DNA of 64,000 bases. Source: an uncultured Fibrobacter sp. (GTDB lineage Bacteria; Fibrobacterota; Fibrobacteria; Fibrobacterales; Fibrobacteraceae). A program made the translations under genes and the position numbers. Where the stretch lies: NCBI GenBank assembly GCA_934699585.1, contig CAKUWY010000003.1:124001-188000 (forward strand), read 5' to 3'. The notes below the pieces were generated by a model, which searched no databases, was not told the origin of the DNA, and saw nothing but the letters and a program-made list of their open reading frames with translations. Below are positions 52,401 through 60,747 of the stretch, piece by piece. Every line of letters begins with the position of its first letter. The stretch's first letter is position 1.

Positions 52401-52535
52401 CGACCAAAATTTCAAGTACATGAGAGTAAGGCAGGCACTCACGCACCCTGTGCGTGGGTCGTTTGTGCTTATCATGTACAAGGCTTCTTGGTCGTTGCCT
52501 GAGGCGGTGGGTGCATTCGACTCCACGCCTTTTTT
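52401..52535 (+). ncRNA. Strongly structured non-coding element ending in a terminator-like hairpin
   Basis: Three nested perfect inverted repeats: CGACCAA (52401) with TTGGTCG (52488), GTACATGA (52416) with TCATGTAC (52472), and ACTCACGCAC with GTGCGTGGGT around CCT (52437-52459). Then AGGC(G)GTGG pairs with CCACGCCT (52502-52530) and TTTTT follows, as in a terminator. A further CCGTGC-AA-GCACGG hairpin lies at 52564-52577. I see no convincing promoter. It precedes the restriction-modification genes by ~80 bases. Either a small RNA, a leader of those genes, or a mobile palindromic element. Confidence 0.4.
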
Positions 52536-52612
52536 GTAGAGAAGGACTTCGGCTCGGTCATGCCCGTGCAAGCACGGTCGCGACTCTCGCCTTACGCCTT
52601 TTTGTGGATTGA

Positions 52613-53359
52613 ATGTACGGGAATCGGGGCAAGCAACCCCGAGGTCCTGTGAAGGTTCAAAAGACAAAGCCGGAAAAGAATTCGGCGCAGATTAAGTCCA
52701 AGGAACGTGTCGCCGCCCATGGCGAGGTTTTTACTGCCGAGCGCGAAGTGAACGCAATGCTTGACTTGGTAAAGCAGGAGACCGAGCGCATTGATTCTCG
52801 ATTTTTGGAACCCGCCTGTGGAACGGGCAACTTTCTCGTAAAAATACTAGAACGTAAACTTGACGTGGTCAAGAAAAAATACCGCCGTAGCCCGTTGGAC
52901 TTTGAACGCAATTCCGTTCTTGCGCTTTCAAGCATTTATGGCGTTGATATTCTTACCGACAATGCCGAAGCATGCCGTGAACGTCTCTTTAAAATTTGGA
53001 ATAAAGCCTACAAATCCGTTTGTAAAAAGGATGTGAACGAGGATACCCAAAAATCCGCGCAGTTTATCTTGGAACGAAATATCGTCTGCGGAAACGCTCT
53101 TTCGCTGATGAAGGTTGATTTCGAAGGCAATGATACTGCGAATCCAATCGTTTTTTCAGAATGGGCGTTTGTGCGTGGCAATACCATGCAACGCAAGGAT
53201 TACACCTTCGAAGACCTTATGCGTATAGGGGGAGGAACTGGCTCTGAAACAGAGCAGGCTTCTTTATTTGACGGTCCGGACCCGAGCGATGAAGGAAAGC
53301 TTTTAAAACAATACACCTCTGACTATAGGAAACTTTGGCAAGATGATAAACAAGCATAA
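52613..53359 (+). CDS. N6-adenine DNA methyltransferase component (motif I, no NPPY)
   Basis: This 248-residue protein has a SAM-binding motif I, SRFLEPACGTGNFLVKILERKL (at ~63-84), and GVDILTDNAEACRERL as motif II/III, but lacks the catalytic NPP(Y/F) motif: after IVCGNALSLMKVDF the chain goes to a short tail. In-frame TGA sits directly before the ATG and no ribosome site is visible, so the true start may be the GTG near 52649 or the gene may be 5'-trimmed. It overlaps the next gene by 17 bp. Together they probably form a split or two-subunit methyltransferase. Confidence 0.8.
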   Translation: MYGNRGKQPRGPVKVQKTKPEKNSAQIKSKERVAAHGEVFTAEREVNAMLDLVKQETERIDSRFLEPACGTGNFLVKILERKLDVVKKKYRRSPLDFERNSVLALSSIYGVDILTDNAEACRERLFKIWNKAYKSVCKKDVNEDTQKSAQFILERNIVCGNALSLMKVDFEGNDTANPIVFSEWAFVRGNTMQRKDYTFEDLMRIGGGTGSETEQASLFDGPDPSDEGKLLKQYTSDYRKLWQDDKQA

Positions 53360-54956
53360 TCCCGATGTGCTGAGTTGCCTTGCGAATCTCAGCAACGATG
53401 AAGTGTTTACACCGCCCGAGGTGGTAAACCGAATGCTCGACATGCTCCCGCAGAAGCTGTTTGAAAGTACAGAGACGACTTTCCTAGATCCCTGTTGCAA
53501 GACGGGCGTTTTCCTTCGTGAAATAGCTAAGAGACTCCTGTCGAATCAGATGCCAGGATACGAGCAAGCCGTAGAAGAAATAAACGCCAAAAAAGCGAAC
53601 GGACAAAAGCTTTCGCCTGATGAAAAATGGTTTATGAATCAATTGCAAATTTCCATTGACCATATATTCCACAACCAGCTGTTCGGAATCGCCATTACCG
53701 AAATGACGAGTCTGGTGTCTCGTCGAAGCGTCTATTGTTCCAAGTGGCCCAATGGCGAATACTCTGTATCAAAGTTCAATAATCCCGAAGGAAATATTCG
53801 GTTCAAACGGATAAACCACACTTGGGTAAATGGCAAGTGCAAGTATTGCGGAGCAAGTGAAGAACAGTATAGCCGTGGAGATACTCTTGAAACGCATGCT
53901 TACGAATGGATTCACACTGAAAACCCCGAAGGAATTTTCAACATGAAGTTTGACGTGATTATCAGCAACCCACCGTACCAATTGAGCGATGGAAGTGGTG
54001 GAAGTACAGACAGTGCAATGCCTATTTATCAAAAATTTATTTCTCAGTCAAAAAAATTGAATCCAAAGAATTTAATAATGATTGTCCCTTCTAAATGGAT
54101 GGTTGGAGGTCGAGGCCTTGATTCGTTTAGAAAGGAAATGCAAGACGATTTAAGATTGCAAAGAATTGTTGATTATGAGGACGCGTCTGCGTGTTTTCCT
54201 GGAATTCATATTGATGGTGGCGTATGCTATTTCTTGTGGAAAAATGATTATAAAGGGAAATGCAATTATTCCTTTATTTCTAATGACGGATCCATTTCTG
54301 AAAATAAACGTTTCTTGAAAAACGACGTATTTGATTATGTTATTAGGGACAACCGCATTCAATCTATTTTGGAAAAAACATCCCAAGATGGCAAGTTTAA
54401 TGAATATGTTTCAAACGTTAAACCGTTTGGCATAAGGGGTTATCTGTTTAATGAGCCTGATAGATACCCTACTGCAAATTTGAAGGACAAACCTTATAAG
54501 GATTCTGTTCATATATATGGTGTAAAGGGTATAAAGGGAGGTGCAAGAAGAACTGAAGGATATATAAAAAGAGATCTTGTTAGCAATAATGAAGAAGCTA
54601 TAGATAAATACAAGCTTTTCTTTACAACAAGTTATTCAACAAATGCTGTTAACCCTCCGGATGTAATTGTCGGTAATCCTGGTGATGTTTGTACTGAAAC
54701 TTTTTTGTTGATTGGACCATTTAGAACCAAAAAAGAACAGCAGAACTGCTATTCATATATTCATACGAAGTTTTTCAAGTTCCTCTTGTATCATGGGAAG
54801 GGAACAATGCACGTCAATAAGGCTGTATTTGGATTAATCCCTATGCTAGATTTTTCAAAACCTTGGACGGATGAGGAATTATATAGCAGATATAAACTAA
54901 CGAAAAATGAAATTAAATTCATAGAACAGCTTTTTGAAAACACGGAGGATGCCTAA
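53343..54956 (+). CDS. Eco57I-type DNA methyltransferase with NPPY motif
   Basis: This 537-residue protein has a weak motif I (TTFLDPCCKTGVFLREI), a CKYCGASEEQY segment with paired cysteines, motif IV FDVIISNPPYQLSDG (~205-220) and a long target-recognition part (IVPSKWMVGGRG, FPGIHIDGGVCYFLW). The end, FSKPWTDEELYSRYKLTKNE, is typical of Eco57I-class restriction-modification methylases. It would methylate adenine in a specific sequence that cannot be predicted. It overlaps its neighbours on both sides (17 bp and 1 bp). The middle of the gene is clearly AT-richer than the housekeeping genes, a sign of transfer. Confidence 0.88.
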   Translation: MINKHNPDVLSCLANLSNDEVFTPPEVVNRMLDMLPQKLFESTETTFLDPCCKTGVFLREIAKRLLSNQMPGYEQAVEEINAKKANGQKLSPDEKWFMNQLQISIDHIFHNQLFGIAITEMTSLVSRRSVYCSKWPNGEYSVSKFNNPEGNIRFKRINHTWVNGKCKYCGASEEQYSRGDTLETHAYEWIHTENPEGIFNMKFDVIISNPPYQLSDGSGGSTDSAMPIYQKFISQSKKLNPKNLIMIVPSKWMVGGRGLDSFRKEMQDDLRLQRIVDYEDASACFPGIHIDGGVCYFLWKNDYKGKCNYSFISNDGSISENKRFLKNDVFDYVIRDNRIQSILEKTSQDGKFNEYVSNVKPFGIRGYLFNEPDRYPTANLKDKPYKDSVHIYGVKGIKGGARRTEGYIKRDLVSNNEEAIDKYKLFFTTSYSTNAVNPPDVIVGNPGDVCTETFLLIGPFRTKKEQQNCYSYIHTKFFKFLLYHGKGTMHVNKAVFGLIPMLDFSKPWTDEELYSRYKLTKNEIKFIEQLFENTEDA

Positions 54957-57763
54957 TGCCTTCCGTTCAGTTAGACGAATTTCTCAGGGAGCGTCCTGAA
55001 GTTAATCCGACCATCTATGCCTATACAATCCCCGAGGTTGAGAAGCTTAGGGGCTATATCAAGGTCGGCTTTACAGACCGTAATGTCGAAGCCCGAATCA
55101 AGGAGCAACTGCACACGGCAGGCCTTGAAGGAAAAATACTCTTCAAGGAATCGGCAATGTGCGCCGATGGATCTTGCTTTACTGATAAACAAGTTCACAA
55201 GGTTCTTGAACGCAAAGGTTTTACTCGGCTGAACCAAGGCAAAGACCGAAACGAATGGTTTTTCTGTAAAGAAGAAGATGTTCTTGTCGCCATCAAGGAG
55301 CTCCGTACAGGTAAGCGTATTGATGAAGATCGCAACGAAACATTTGAAATGCGCCCGGAGCAGGAACGTGCCGTTGAAATAACGAGCGCCTACTTTAAGA
55401 CCGCTTTGAAAGAAATGTCCGAAAGCTCTCCCAAATTCCTTTGGAATGCCAAGATGCGCTTTGGCAAGACTTTTGCTGCCTATAAACTGGCGCAGTCGAT
55501 GAAGTTGAAGCGAATCTTGGTTCTGACTTTCAAGCCTGCGGTGGAAAGTGCCTGGGCTGACGACCTGTATCATCATGTTGATTTTAAGGGATGGCAATTC
55601 ATCTCGAATAAAGACGCTAGGGATATCAATTTTTCTATAGATGAAGAATTTGAACAAGCGGATAAGAATAAACCCATTGTTGTATTTGGCTCTTTTCAAG
55701 ACTTGTTAGGGCGTAATGATGCTGGCGGAATCAAAACTAAAAATGAATTTATTCACGCCGAAAAATGGGATTTAGTCATTTTTGACGAATATCATTTTGG
55801 CGCATGGCGCGAAAATGCAAAAAATCTCTTTGAAAAAGAGGACGAGGAAGCGGAAGCTGATTTTGACCAAGAAGAATTCCAACGCAAGGAGGCTGCAAAT
55901 GCGATGGATGAATCTTACTTGCCCATAACGACGAAATACTATCTCTATCTTTCTGGAACGCCTTTCCGTGCACTTAATTCCGGTGAATTCATCGAAGAAC
56001 AAATATTCAACTGGACATATTCAGATGAACAGCGTGCCAAAGAAACTTGGGTGGGAAAAAATAACCCGTACGCGGCGCTCCCGCGTATGGTGCTGATGAC
56101 TTACAAGATTCCCGAAAGTATTCGCGAAGTTGCAAGTCAAGGAGAATTTGACGAATTCGATTTGAACGAGTTCTTCAAGGCGGAAGGTAAAGGTGAAGAA
56201 GCCAAATTTAAACACGAAAATGAAGTTCAAAAATGGCTCGACCTAATTAGAGGCTCCTATTTGCCATCTAGTGTTGATGATTTGAAACTCGGGCAAGATA
56301 AGCGACCGCCTATGCCGTATTCCGATACGCGTTTGCTGAATATCTTGACGCACACTTTGTGGTTTTTGCCTGATGTTGCTGCATGCGACGCAATGAAAAA
56401 TCTGATAGACCAAAGGCAGAATACTTTCTACCATGATTACAAAGTTATCGTATGTGCAGGAACAAAGGCTGGAATAGGCCTAGAAGCTCTTAAGCCAGTA
56501 CAAGCTGCTATGACGAACCCGCTCAATTCAAAGACTATTACGCTTTCGTGCGGCAAACTCACGACGGGTGTGACGGTTCGCCCTTGGACGGGTGTATTCA
56601 TGCTCCGTAATCTCAAGAGTCCTGAAACGTATTTCCAAACTGCATTCCGTGTGCAAACCCCTTGGGAAATCAAAGACGATAATGGGAACGCACAGATTAT
56701 CAAGGAAAACTGTTATGTATTTGATTTTGCACTGGATCGTGCACTGAAGCAAATCTCAAGTTATAGTTCAAGACTTGATATCAATGAATCTGACCCAGAA
56801 AAGCGTGTCGCCGAATTTACGAAGTTCCTGCCTGTGCTTGCTTATGATGGTTCCGCCATGATGCAACTAAATGCAGAAGCCATTCTTGATATCGCTATGT
56901 CGGGAACTTCTGCAACGCTTTTGGCTCGCCGTTGGGAATCCGCTTTGCTCGTAAATGTTGATAACGATACTCTTAAACGTTTGATGGACAACCCCGAGGC
57001 GATGGACGCCTTGATGCGTATTGAAGGCTTCCGTAGTCTTAATTCGGATATTGAAACAATTATTAATAAATCGGAGAAAGTCAAGAAAGCGAAGACTAAG
57101 GATGGCCCGCTGACGCCAAAGCAAAAACGGGAACTTACCGAGGAAGAAAAGGAATTCAAGGCGAAGCGTAAGCAGATTCAGGAAAAACTTATCAAGTTTG
57201 CGACGCGCGTTCCTGTTTTTATGTATCTGACGGACTATCGCGAACGATGCCTAAAAGATGTGATTACTCAGCTTGAACCGGGACTTTTCAAGAAGGTCAC
57301 AGGCCTTGAAGTCAAAGATTTTGAATTGCTGTGCTCACTCAACGTATTCAATGCTAGCCTGATGAACGAAGCGATCTTCAGTTTCAAACGTTACGAAGAT
57401 TCAAGCTTGAGTTACACAGGCCTTGACCGTCACGAAGGTGACGATGTTGGTGGTTTTGATACAGTTCTTCGTCGTAGAGAATACGAGGAATTGTTCTACG
57501 GGCAACAGCGTTCAATGATGGCTGTGGAACGTGGTGAAGATTATGCTGAAGGAGCGAATCTCTCGCCTGAAGTTGCGGTGGCTGCAGAAAAGCAGGCTCT
57601 ATATTCACGCATTAAAGCGGGTTCTATTGTTACACATAAACAACTAGGCAAAGGCGTTGTTGATAGAATATCCAAGGATCGTAGATATATACATGTCAAA
57701 TTCGGGAAAACAGAGAAAATGTTTGTATTCTACGATACGTTCAAGAAAGGACTTTTGAAATAA
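54956..57763 (+). CDS. GIY-YIG nuclease and DEAD-type helicase fusion, restriction subunit
   Basis: This 935-residue protein begins with a GIY-YIG domain of the T5orf172/Mug113 type (~18-115: YAYTIPEVEKLRGYIKVGFT, EARIKEQL, RNEWFF). An SF2 translocase follows: variant Walker A WNAKMRFGKTFAAYK (~163-177), DEAH-box equivalent VIFDEYHFGAW (~273), SGTPFRAL (motif III) and TYFQTAFRVQTPW (motif VI). The C-terminus (SIVTHKQLGKGVVDRISKD) is a small CarD/UvrD-tail-like domain. It starts in the stop codon of the methyltransferase (TAATG). It should cut unmethylated DNA using ATP-driven movement. Whole system: two methyltransferase genes and one nuclease-translocase. Confidence 0.88.
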   Translation: MPSVQLDEFLRERPEVNPTIYAYTIPEVEKLRGYIKVGFTDRNVEARIKEQLHTAGLEGKILFKESAMCADGSCFTDKQVHKVLERKGFTRLNQGKDRNEWFFCKEEDVLVAIKELRTGKRIDEDRNETFEMRPEQERAVEITSAYFKTALKEMSESSPKFLWNAKMRFGKTFAAYKLAQSMKLKRILVLTFKPAVESAWADDLYHHVDFKGWQFISNKDARDINFSIDEEFEQADKNKPIVVFGSFQDLLGRNDAGGIKTKNEFIHAEKWDLVIFDEYHFGAWRENAKNLFEKEDEEAEADFDQEEFQRKEAANAMDESYLPITTKYYLYLSGTPFRALNSGEFIEEQIFNWTYSDEQRAKETWVGKNNPYAALPRMVLMTYKIPESIREVASQGEFDEFDLNEFFKAEGKGEEAKFKHENEVQKWLDLIRGSYLPSSVDDLKLGQDKRPPMPYSDTRLLNILTHTLWFLPDVAACDAMKNLIDQRQNTFYHDYKVIVCAGTKAGIGLEALKPVQAAMTNPLNSKTITLSCGKLTTGVTVRPWTGVFMLRNLKSPETYFQTAFRVQTPWEIKDDNGNAQIIKENCYVFDFALDRALKQISSYSSRLDINESDPEKRVAEFTKFLPVLAYDGSAMMQLNAEAILDIAMSGTSATLLARRWESALLVNVDNDTLKRLMDNPEAMDALMRIEGFRSLNSDIETIINKSEKVKKAKTKDGPLTPKQKRELTEEEKEFKAKRKQIQEKLIKFATRVPVFMYLTDYRERCLKDVITQLEPGLFKKVTGLEVKDFELLCSLNVFNASLMNEAIFSFKRYEDSSLSYTGLDRHEGDDVGGFDTVLRRREYEELFYGQQRSMMAVERGEDYAEGANLSPEVAVAAEKQALYSRIKAGSIVTHKQLGKGVVDRISKDRRYIHVKFGKTEKMFVFYDTFKKGLLK

Positions 57764-57778
57764 TTTGTCAAAACCTCT

Positions 57779-57807
57779 TGACAACCGCCTTCCGGTAATT
57801 TATATTT
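57779..57807 (+). promoter_or_regulatory. Sigma-70-type promoter upstream of the DUF4160 pair
   Basis: TTGACA (57779-57784), 17 bases, TATATT (57802-57807), identical in both boxes and spacing to the promoter at 62190-62218. Confidence 0.75.
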
Positions 57808-57859
57808 AGTGCACAAGTGTGTAGAAAACTATTTTCTCGCACGGTGTAAAACAATCAAA

Positions 57860-57876
57860 GCCCCGCCTTTTTATGC
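57860..57876. repeat. 17-bp direct repeat, left copy
   Basis: GCCCCGCCTTTTTATGC, repeated exactly at 58817-58833. The pair brackets two small genes and a decayed gene. Confidence 0.75.
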
Positions 57877-57897
57877 ATGTAGGCGGAGGGAGGAAAG

Positions 57898-58221
57898 ATG
57901 AATACTAGCCAAACAAGGCCTGAAAATGTTATATTGCCGTTAGGCAATATGATGTACCCCTTCATGACACTTGACGACAACGCGGAAATTGTCCATTCCG
58001 AAATGGGCGAGGATGGTCGCGTTAAGGTGTACATCGAAAAGCCCGACGCAAAAGACGGCTTCCATCGGGCGACATGCTATTTACCCTCCTATACATGGGA
58101 AGATATATTCGGTTTTTCAGATGAGGAAATCAATCGCTATAAGAAGGTGATTGAATCTACGGCTCATTTGATAATGGAATTCTCTCAGAAAGGTGGGTTC
58201 AACAATGCCGCAAATCTTTAA
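57898..58221 (+). CDS. Small protein, usual partner of DUF4160
   Basis: This 107-residue cytoplasmic protein (LPLGNMMYPFMTLDDNAEIVHSEM, then FHRATCYLPSYTWEDIFGFS, EEINRYKKVIESTAHLIMEF) resembles proteins that sit directly before DUF4160 genes. GGAGGAAAG precedes the ATG. It overlaps the DUF4160 frame by 17 bp. The pair has the size and layout of a toxin-antitoxin module, but I know of no proof of that role. Confidence 0.7.
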   Translation: MNTSQTRPENVILPLGNMMYPFMTLDDNAEIVHSEMGEDGRVKVYIEKPDAKDGFHRATCYLPSYTWEDIFGFSDEEINRYKKVIESTAHLIMEFSQKGGFNNAANL

Positions 58222-58378
58222 GATAGGATCTTTCTGGGTTTATTTCTGGTCCAACGAAGGTGTTCCTCTGGAACCGGTACATGTCTTGCAAAATATTCTT
58301 CGGATTATTGAAGCTCGTCATGAGGATGTTGTTGCGAAATGGATTGCTCATTTCAACGAAATATCGTATTTCTGCTAG
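58205..58378 (+). pseudogene. DUF4160 protein with internal deletion
   Basis: The 57-residue frame joins a normal DUF4160 start (MPQIFKIGSFWVYFWSNEG, PLEPVHV) directly to a normal DUF4160 end (LQNILRIIEARHEDVVAKW...). In intact members about 30-35 residues separate these parts, including the second half of the HVHV strand and a KIW-like strand. The frame survives, so a short protein could be made, but the core fold is probably lost. Confidence 0.65.
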
Positions 58379-58804
58379 ACTTACTGCAAATTACGGTAAG
58401 GGGTTTTCTATGACGAACTTGAAGCAGATGCGGGATTTCTATCTGACTTATCAAATTGGTCAGACAGTGTCTGACCAATTCGTCTTGAGCTGGTCCCATT
58501 ACTTGTTCCTGATGCGTATTGATAATCCCGACGAACGGAATTTTGCTTGAACTGGGTAAGGGGTATACTTTTGTGGGGCGGCAGTCGCGGATTACGCTGG
58601 ACGAAAAGCATTTCTTTGTGGACCTGGTTCTTTATAACAGGCTGCTGCAGTGCTTTGTGTTGGTGGATCGTTCTTTGCAAGAAGAAATCGGACTCCCTTG
58701 TAGAAATCACTTTGCCCGAAGGCAATTCGCAGATTTTTGCCAGCAAGTATAAAACTGTGTTACCCAACAAGGAACAGTTGATAGAATTGATCGAAGAGAA
58801 GTAG
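58377..58804 (+). pseudogene. Decayed DUF1016 (YhcG-type) nuclease gene
   Basis: Three fragments of one DUF1016/PDDEXK protein are in three frames. (a) 58377-58550: LTANYGKGFSMTNLKQMRDF to RIDNPDERNF, then a stop. (b) about 58545-58680: LELGKGYTFVGRQSRIT, DEKHFFVDLVLYNRLLQCFV, the nuclease core. (c) about 58690-58804: VEITLPEGNSQIFASKYKTV to LIELIEE. The N-terminus, the middle between (a) and (b) and part of the core after (b) are missing. It cannot make a functional protein. Confidence 0.8.
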
Positions 58805-58816
58805 ATGCTAAAAAAT

Positions 58817-58833
58817 GCCCCGCCTTTTTATGC
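58817..58833. repeat. 17-bp direct repeat, right copy
   Basis: GCCCCGCCTTTTTATGC, identical to 57860-57876 and in the same direction, 957 bp away. Confidence 0.75.
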
Positions 58834-58882
58834 TGCTTAAATCTATGCCTTATAAGCATATCTAGTTATGAAAACAAAGTAT

Positions 58883-58910
58883 TTGCAATATCTGAAAAAA
58901 GAGGTATATT
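58883..58910 (+). promoter_or_regulatory. Promoter of the flavin reductase/hydrolase operon
   Basis: TTGCAA (58883-58888), 16 bases, TATATT (58905-58910), followed by the gene start at 58944. Confidence 0.6.
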
Positions 58911-58943
58911 TGAACATGTAAAGACTTCAACCGAGAGGAACCT

Positions 58944-59483
58944 ATGAAAAAAGTATTGGTCTTGTCCAGCAGCTTGCGTAAGGGTAGCAACTCCGAAACC
59001 CTGGCGCAGGAGTTCGCGAAGGGTGCCGCCGAGGCGGGTAACAAGGTGGAATTCGAGTCGCTGCGCGGCAAGAAGATCGGTTTTTGCATGGGCTGCCTCG
59101 CTTGCCAGAAGAAGGGCAAGTGCGTCATCAAGGACGACGCTCCCGCCATCACCAAGAAGATGGAATCGGCGGACGTCATCGTGTTCGCGACGCCGATTTA
59201 CTATTACGAGATGAGCGGCCAGCTCAAGACGATGCTCGACCGCGCGAATTCCCTTTATTCCAGCGATTACAAGTTCCGCGAGATTTACTTGCTCGCGTCT
59301 GCCGCCGATACCGACGCGAAGGCCATGAACATCGCAAAGCGCGGCATTGGCGGGTGGATTGCCTGTTTCGATGGCGTGAAGCTCAAGGGAGCCCTCTGCG
59401 CCACAGGTGCCGAAAATCCTGGCGACGTCAAGGAACGCGCTACGCTCCTGAAGAAAGTGTACGCGATGGGAAGTAAAGTTTAA
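58944..59483 (+). CDS. NAD(P)H-dependent FMN reductase/flavodoxin-fold oxidoreductase
   Basis: This 179-residue protein has the flavodoxin-like N-terminus VLVLSSSLRKGSNSETLAQE that binds the FMN phosphate, then CMGCLACQKKGKC, a cysteine-rich loop seen in iron-sulfur flavoprotein relatives, and FATPIYYYEMSGQLKTMLDR. It likely reduces quinones, metals or disulfides. GAGAGGAA precedes the ATG. The hydrolase gene follows after 17 bases, so the two form an operon. Confidence 0.9.
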   Translation: MKKVLVLSSSLRKGSNSETLAQEFAKGAAEAGNKVEFESLRGKKIGFCMGCLACQKKGKCVIKDDAPAITKKMESADVIVFATPIYYYEMSGQLKTMLDRANSLYSSDYKFREIYLLASAADTDAKAMNIAKRGIGGWIACFDGVKLKGALCATGAENPGDVKERATLLKKVYAMGSKV

Positions 59484-59500
59484 CAATAAGGAGATAACTC

Positions 59501-60694
59501 ATGAAATCCAGATTCTTAAAAGCGGCGTTTGCCGTGGTTTCCGCATGCACCCTGATGGCGTGCAGCCCCGAAAAAGAAAACAACGCCGCGCATGATGCGG
59601 CCAAAACCGCCGCACCCGCAATAGAAGCAACACAACAGACAAAGGAAGAAAATATGAACAAGCTTACGCTCACCGCCGAATGGGACAAGGTATTCCCCAA
59701 GAGCGACAAGGTCGAACATTCCAAGGTCACTTTCAAGAACCACTTTGGCATTGAACTCGCCGCCGACATGTTCGTGCCCAAGGACGCGAGCCTCAAGGTG
59801 AACGGCAAGTTCCCCGCGATCGCGGTCTCTGGCCCGTTCGGTGCCGTCAAGGAACAGTCCAGCGGACTTTACGCCCAGCACATGGCGGAACGCGGATTCC
59901 TGACCATCGCATTCGACCCGAGCTTCACTGGCGAATCGGACGGCGAACCGCGCTACATGAACAGCCCGGACATCAACACCGAAGACTTCATGGCGTCTGT
60001 AGATTTCCTCTCGACCCGCGACAATGTTGACCCGGAACGAATCGGCATCATCGGCATTTGCGGCTGGGGTGGCATGGCGATTAACGCTGCCGGCATAGAC
60101 ACCCGCATCAAAGCAACGGTTGCTTCGACCATGTACGACATGAGCCGCGTGACTGCAAACGGCTACTTCGATGCGGCAAACAACGCCGACGCCCGAAACG
60201 AAGCCCGCAAGGCATTGATGGCCCAGCGCACCAAGGACTTCAAGAACGGCACGTACGACCTGGCCGGCGGCGTGGTGGACCCGCTCCCGGACGATGCTCC
60301 TTACTTTGTCAAGGATTACTACGCCTACTACAAGACCCCGCGCGGCTACCACAAGCGTTCCCTCAACAGCAACAAGGGCTGGGCCGCCTCCGCAGGCACC
60401 TCGCTCCTGAACACCAAGCTCCTCGCATACGCCGACGAAATCCGTAACCCGGTGCTCATCATCCACGGCGAAAAGGCCCACAGCCGCTACTTCGGCGAAG
60501 GCGCATTCGAAAAGATGACCGGCAAGAAGGCGAACGTCCCCGCAAAACTCGACGCCACCAAGAACTGGAGCAAGACCGTCGGCAACAAGGAACTCCTCGT
60601 TATCCCCGGAGCCTCCCACGTGGACCTCTACGACAACCTGGAAAAAATCCCCTTCGAAAAACTGAACGAATTCTTCAAGGCGAACTTGAAGTAA
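59501..60694 (+). CDS. Alpha/beta-hydrolase lipoprotein
   Basis: This 397-residue protein has a lipobox (LMAC, C21) and a ~30-residue Ala/Lys/Glu spacer. The fold is that of dienelactone-hydrolase-like alpha/beta hydrolases: PAIAVSGPFGAV, the nucleophile elbow GIICGWGG-type (IGIIGICGWGGMAINAA, probable nucleophile Cys), VLIIHGEKAHS and the final GASHVDLYD with the catalytic His. A cysteine in place of serine fits several relatives. Substrate unknown; it acts outside the cytoplasm. An AAGGAG site precedes the ATG. Confidence 0.88.
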   Translation: MKSRFLKAAFAVVSACTLMACSPEKENNAAHDAAKTAAPAIEATQQTKEENMNKLTLTAEWDKVFPKSDKVEHSKVTFKNHFGIELAADMFVPKDASLKVNGKFPAIAVSGPFGAVKEQSSGLYAQHMAERGFLTIAFDPSFTGESDGEPRYMNSPDINTEDFMASVDFLSTRDNVDPERIGIIGICGWGGMAINAAGIDTRIKATVASTMYDMSRVTANGYFDAANNADARNEARKALMAQRTKDFKNGTYDLAGGVVDPLPDDAPYFVKDYYAYYKTPRGYHKRSLNSNKGWAASAGTSLLNTKLLAYADEIRNPVLIIHGEKAHSRYFGEGAFEKMTGKKANVPAKLDATKNWSKTVGNKELLVIPGASHVDLYDNLEKIPFEKLNEFFKANLK

Positions 60695-60718
60695 AAGTGA
60701 ATTCAACATTAAGCGAAA

Positions 60719-60747
60719 AGCGGCCTGCGAATTGCGGGCCGCCTTTT
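60719..60747. terminator. Bidirectional terminator, also left copy of a direct repeat
   Basis: GCGGCC (60720) pairs with GGCCGC (60737) around TGCGAATTGC-type sequence, with AAAA before and TTTT after. It serves the hydrolase gene on the plus strand and the ORF6N gene on the minus strand, whose stop codon abuts it. About 24 of 26 core bases match 62250-62274. Confidence 0.85.

Noticed and set aside
52383..52667. 94-codon minus-strand frame before the restriction-modification genes
   Set aside because: It covers a set of nested inverted repeats and has no recognisable domain or ribosome site; structure explains the region better than coding.
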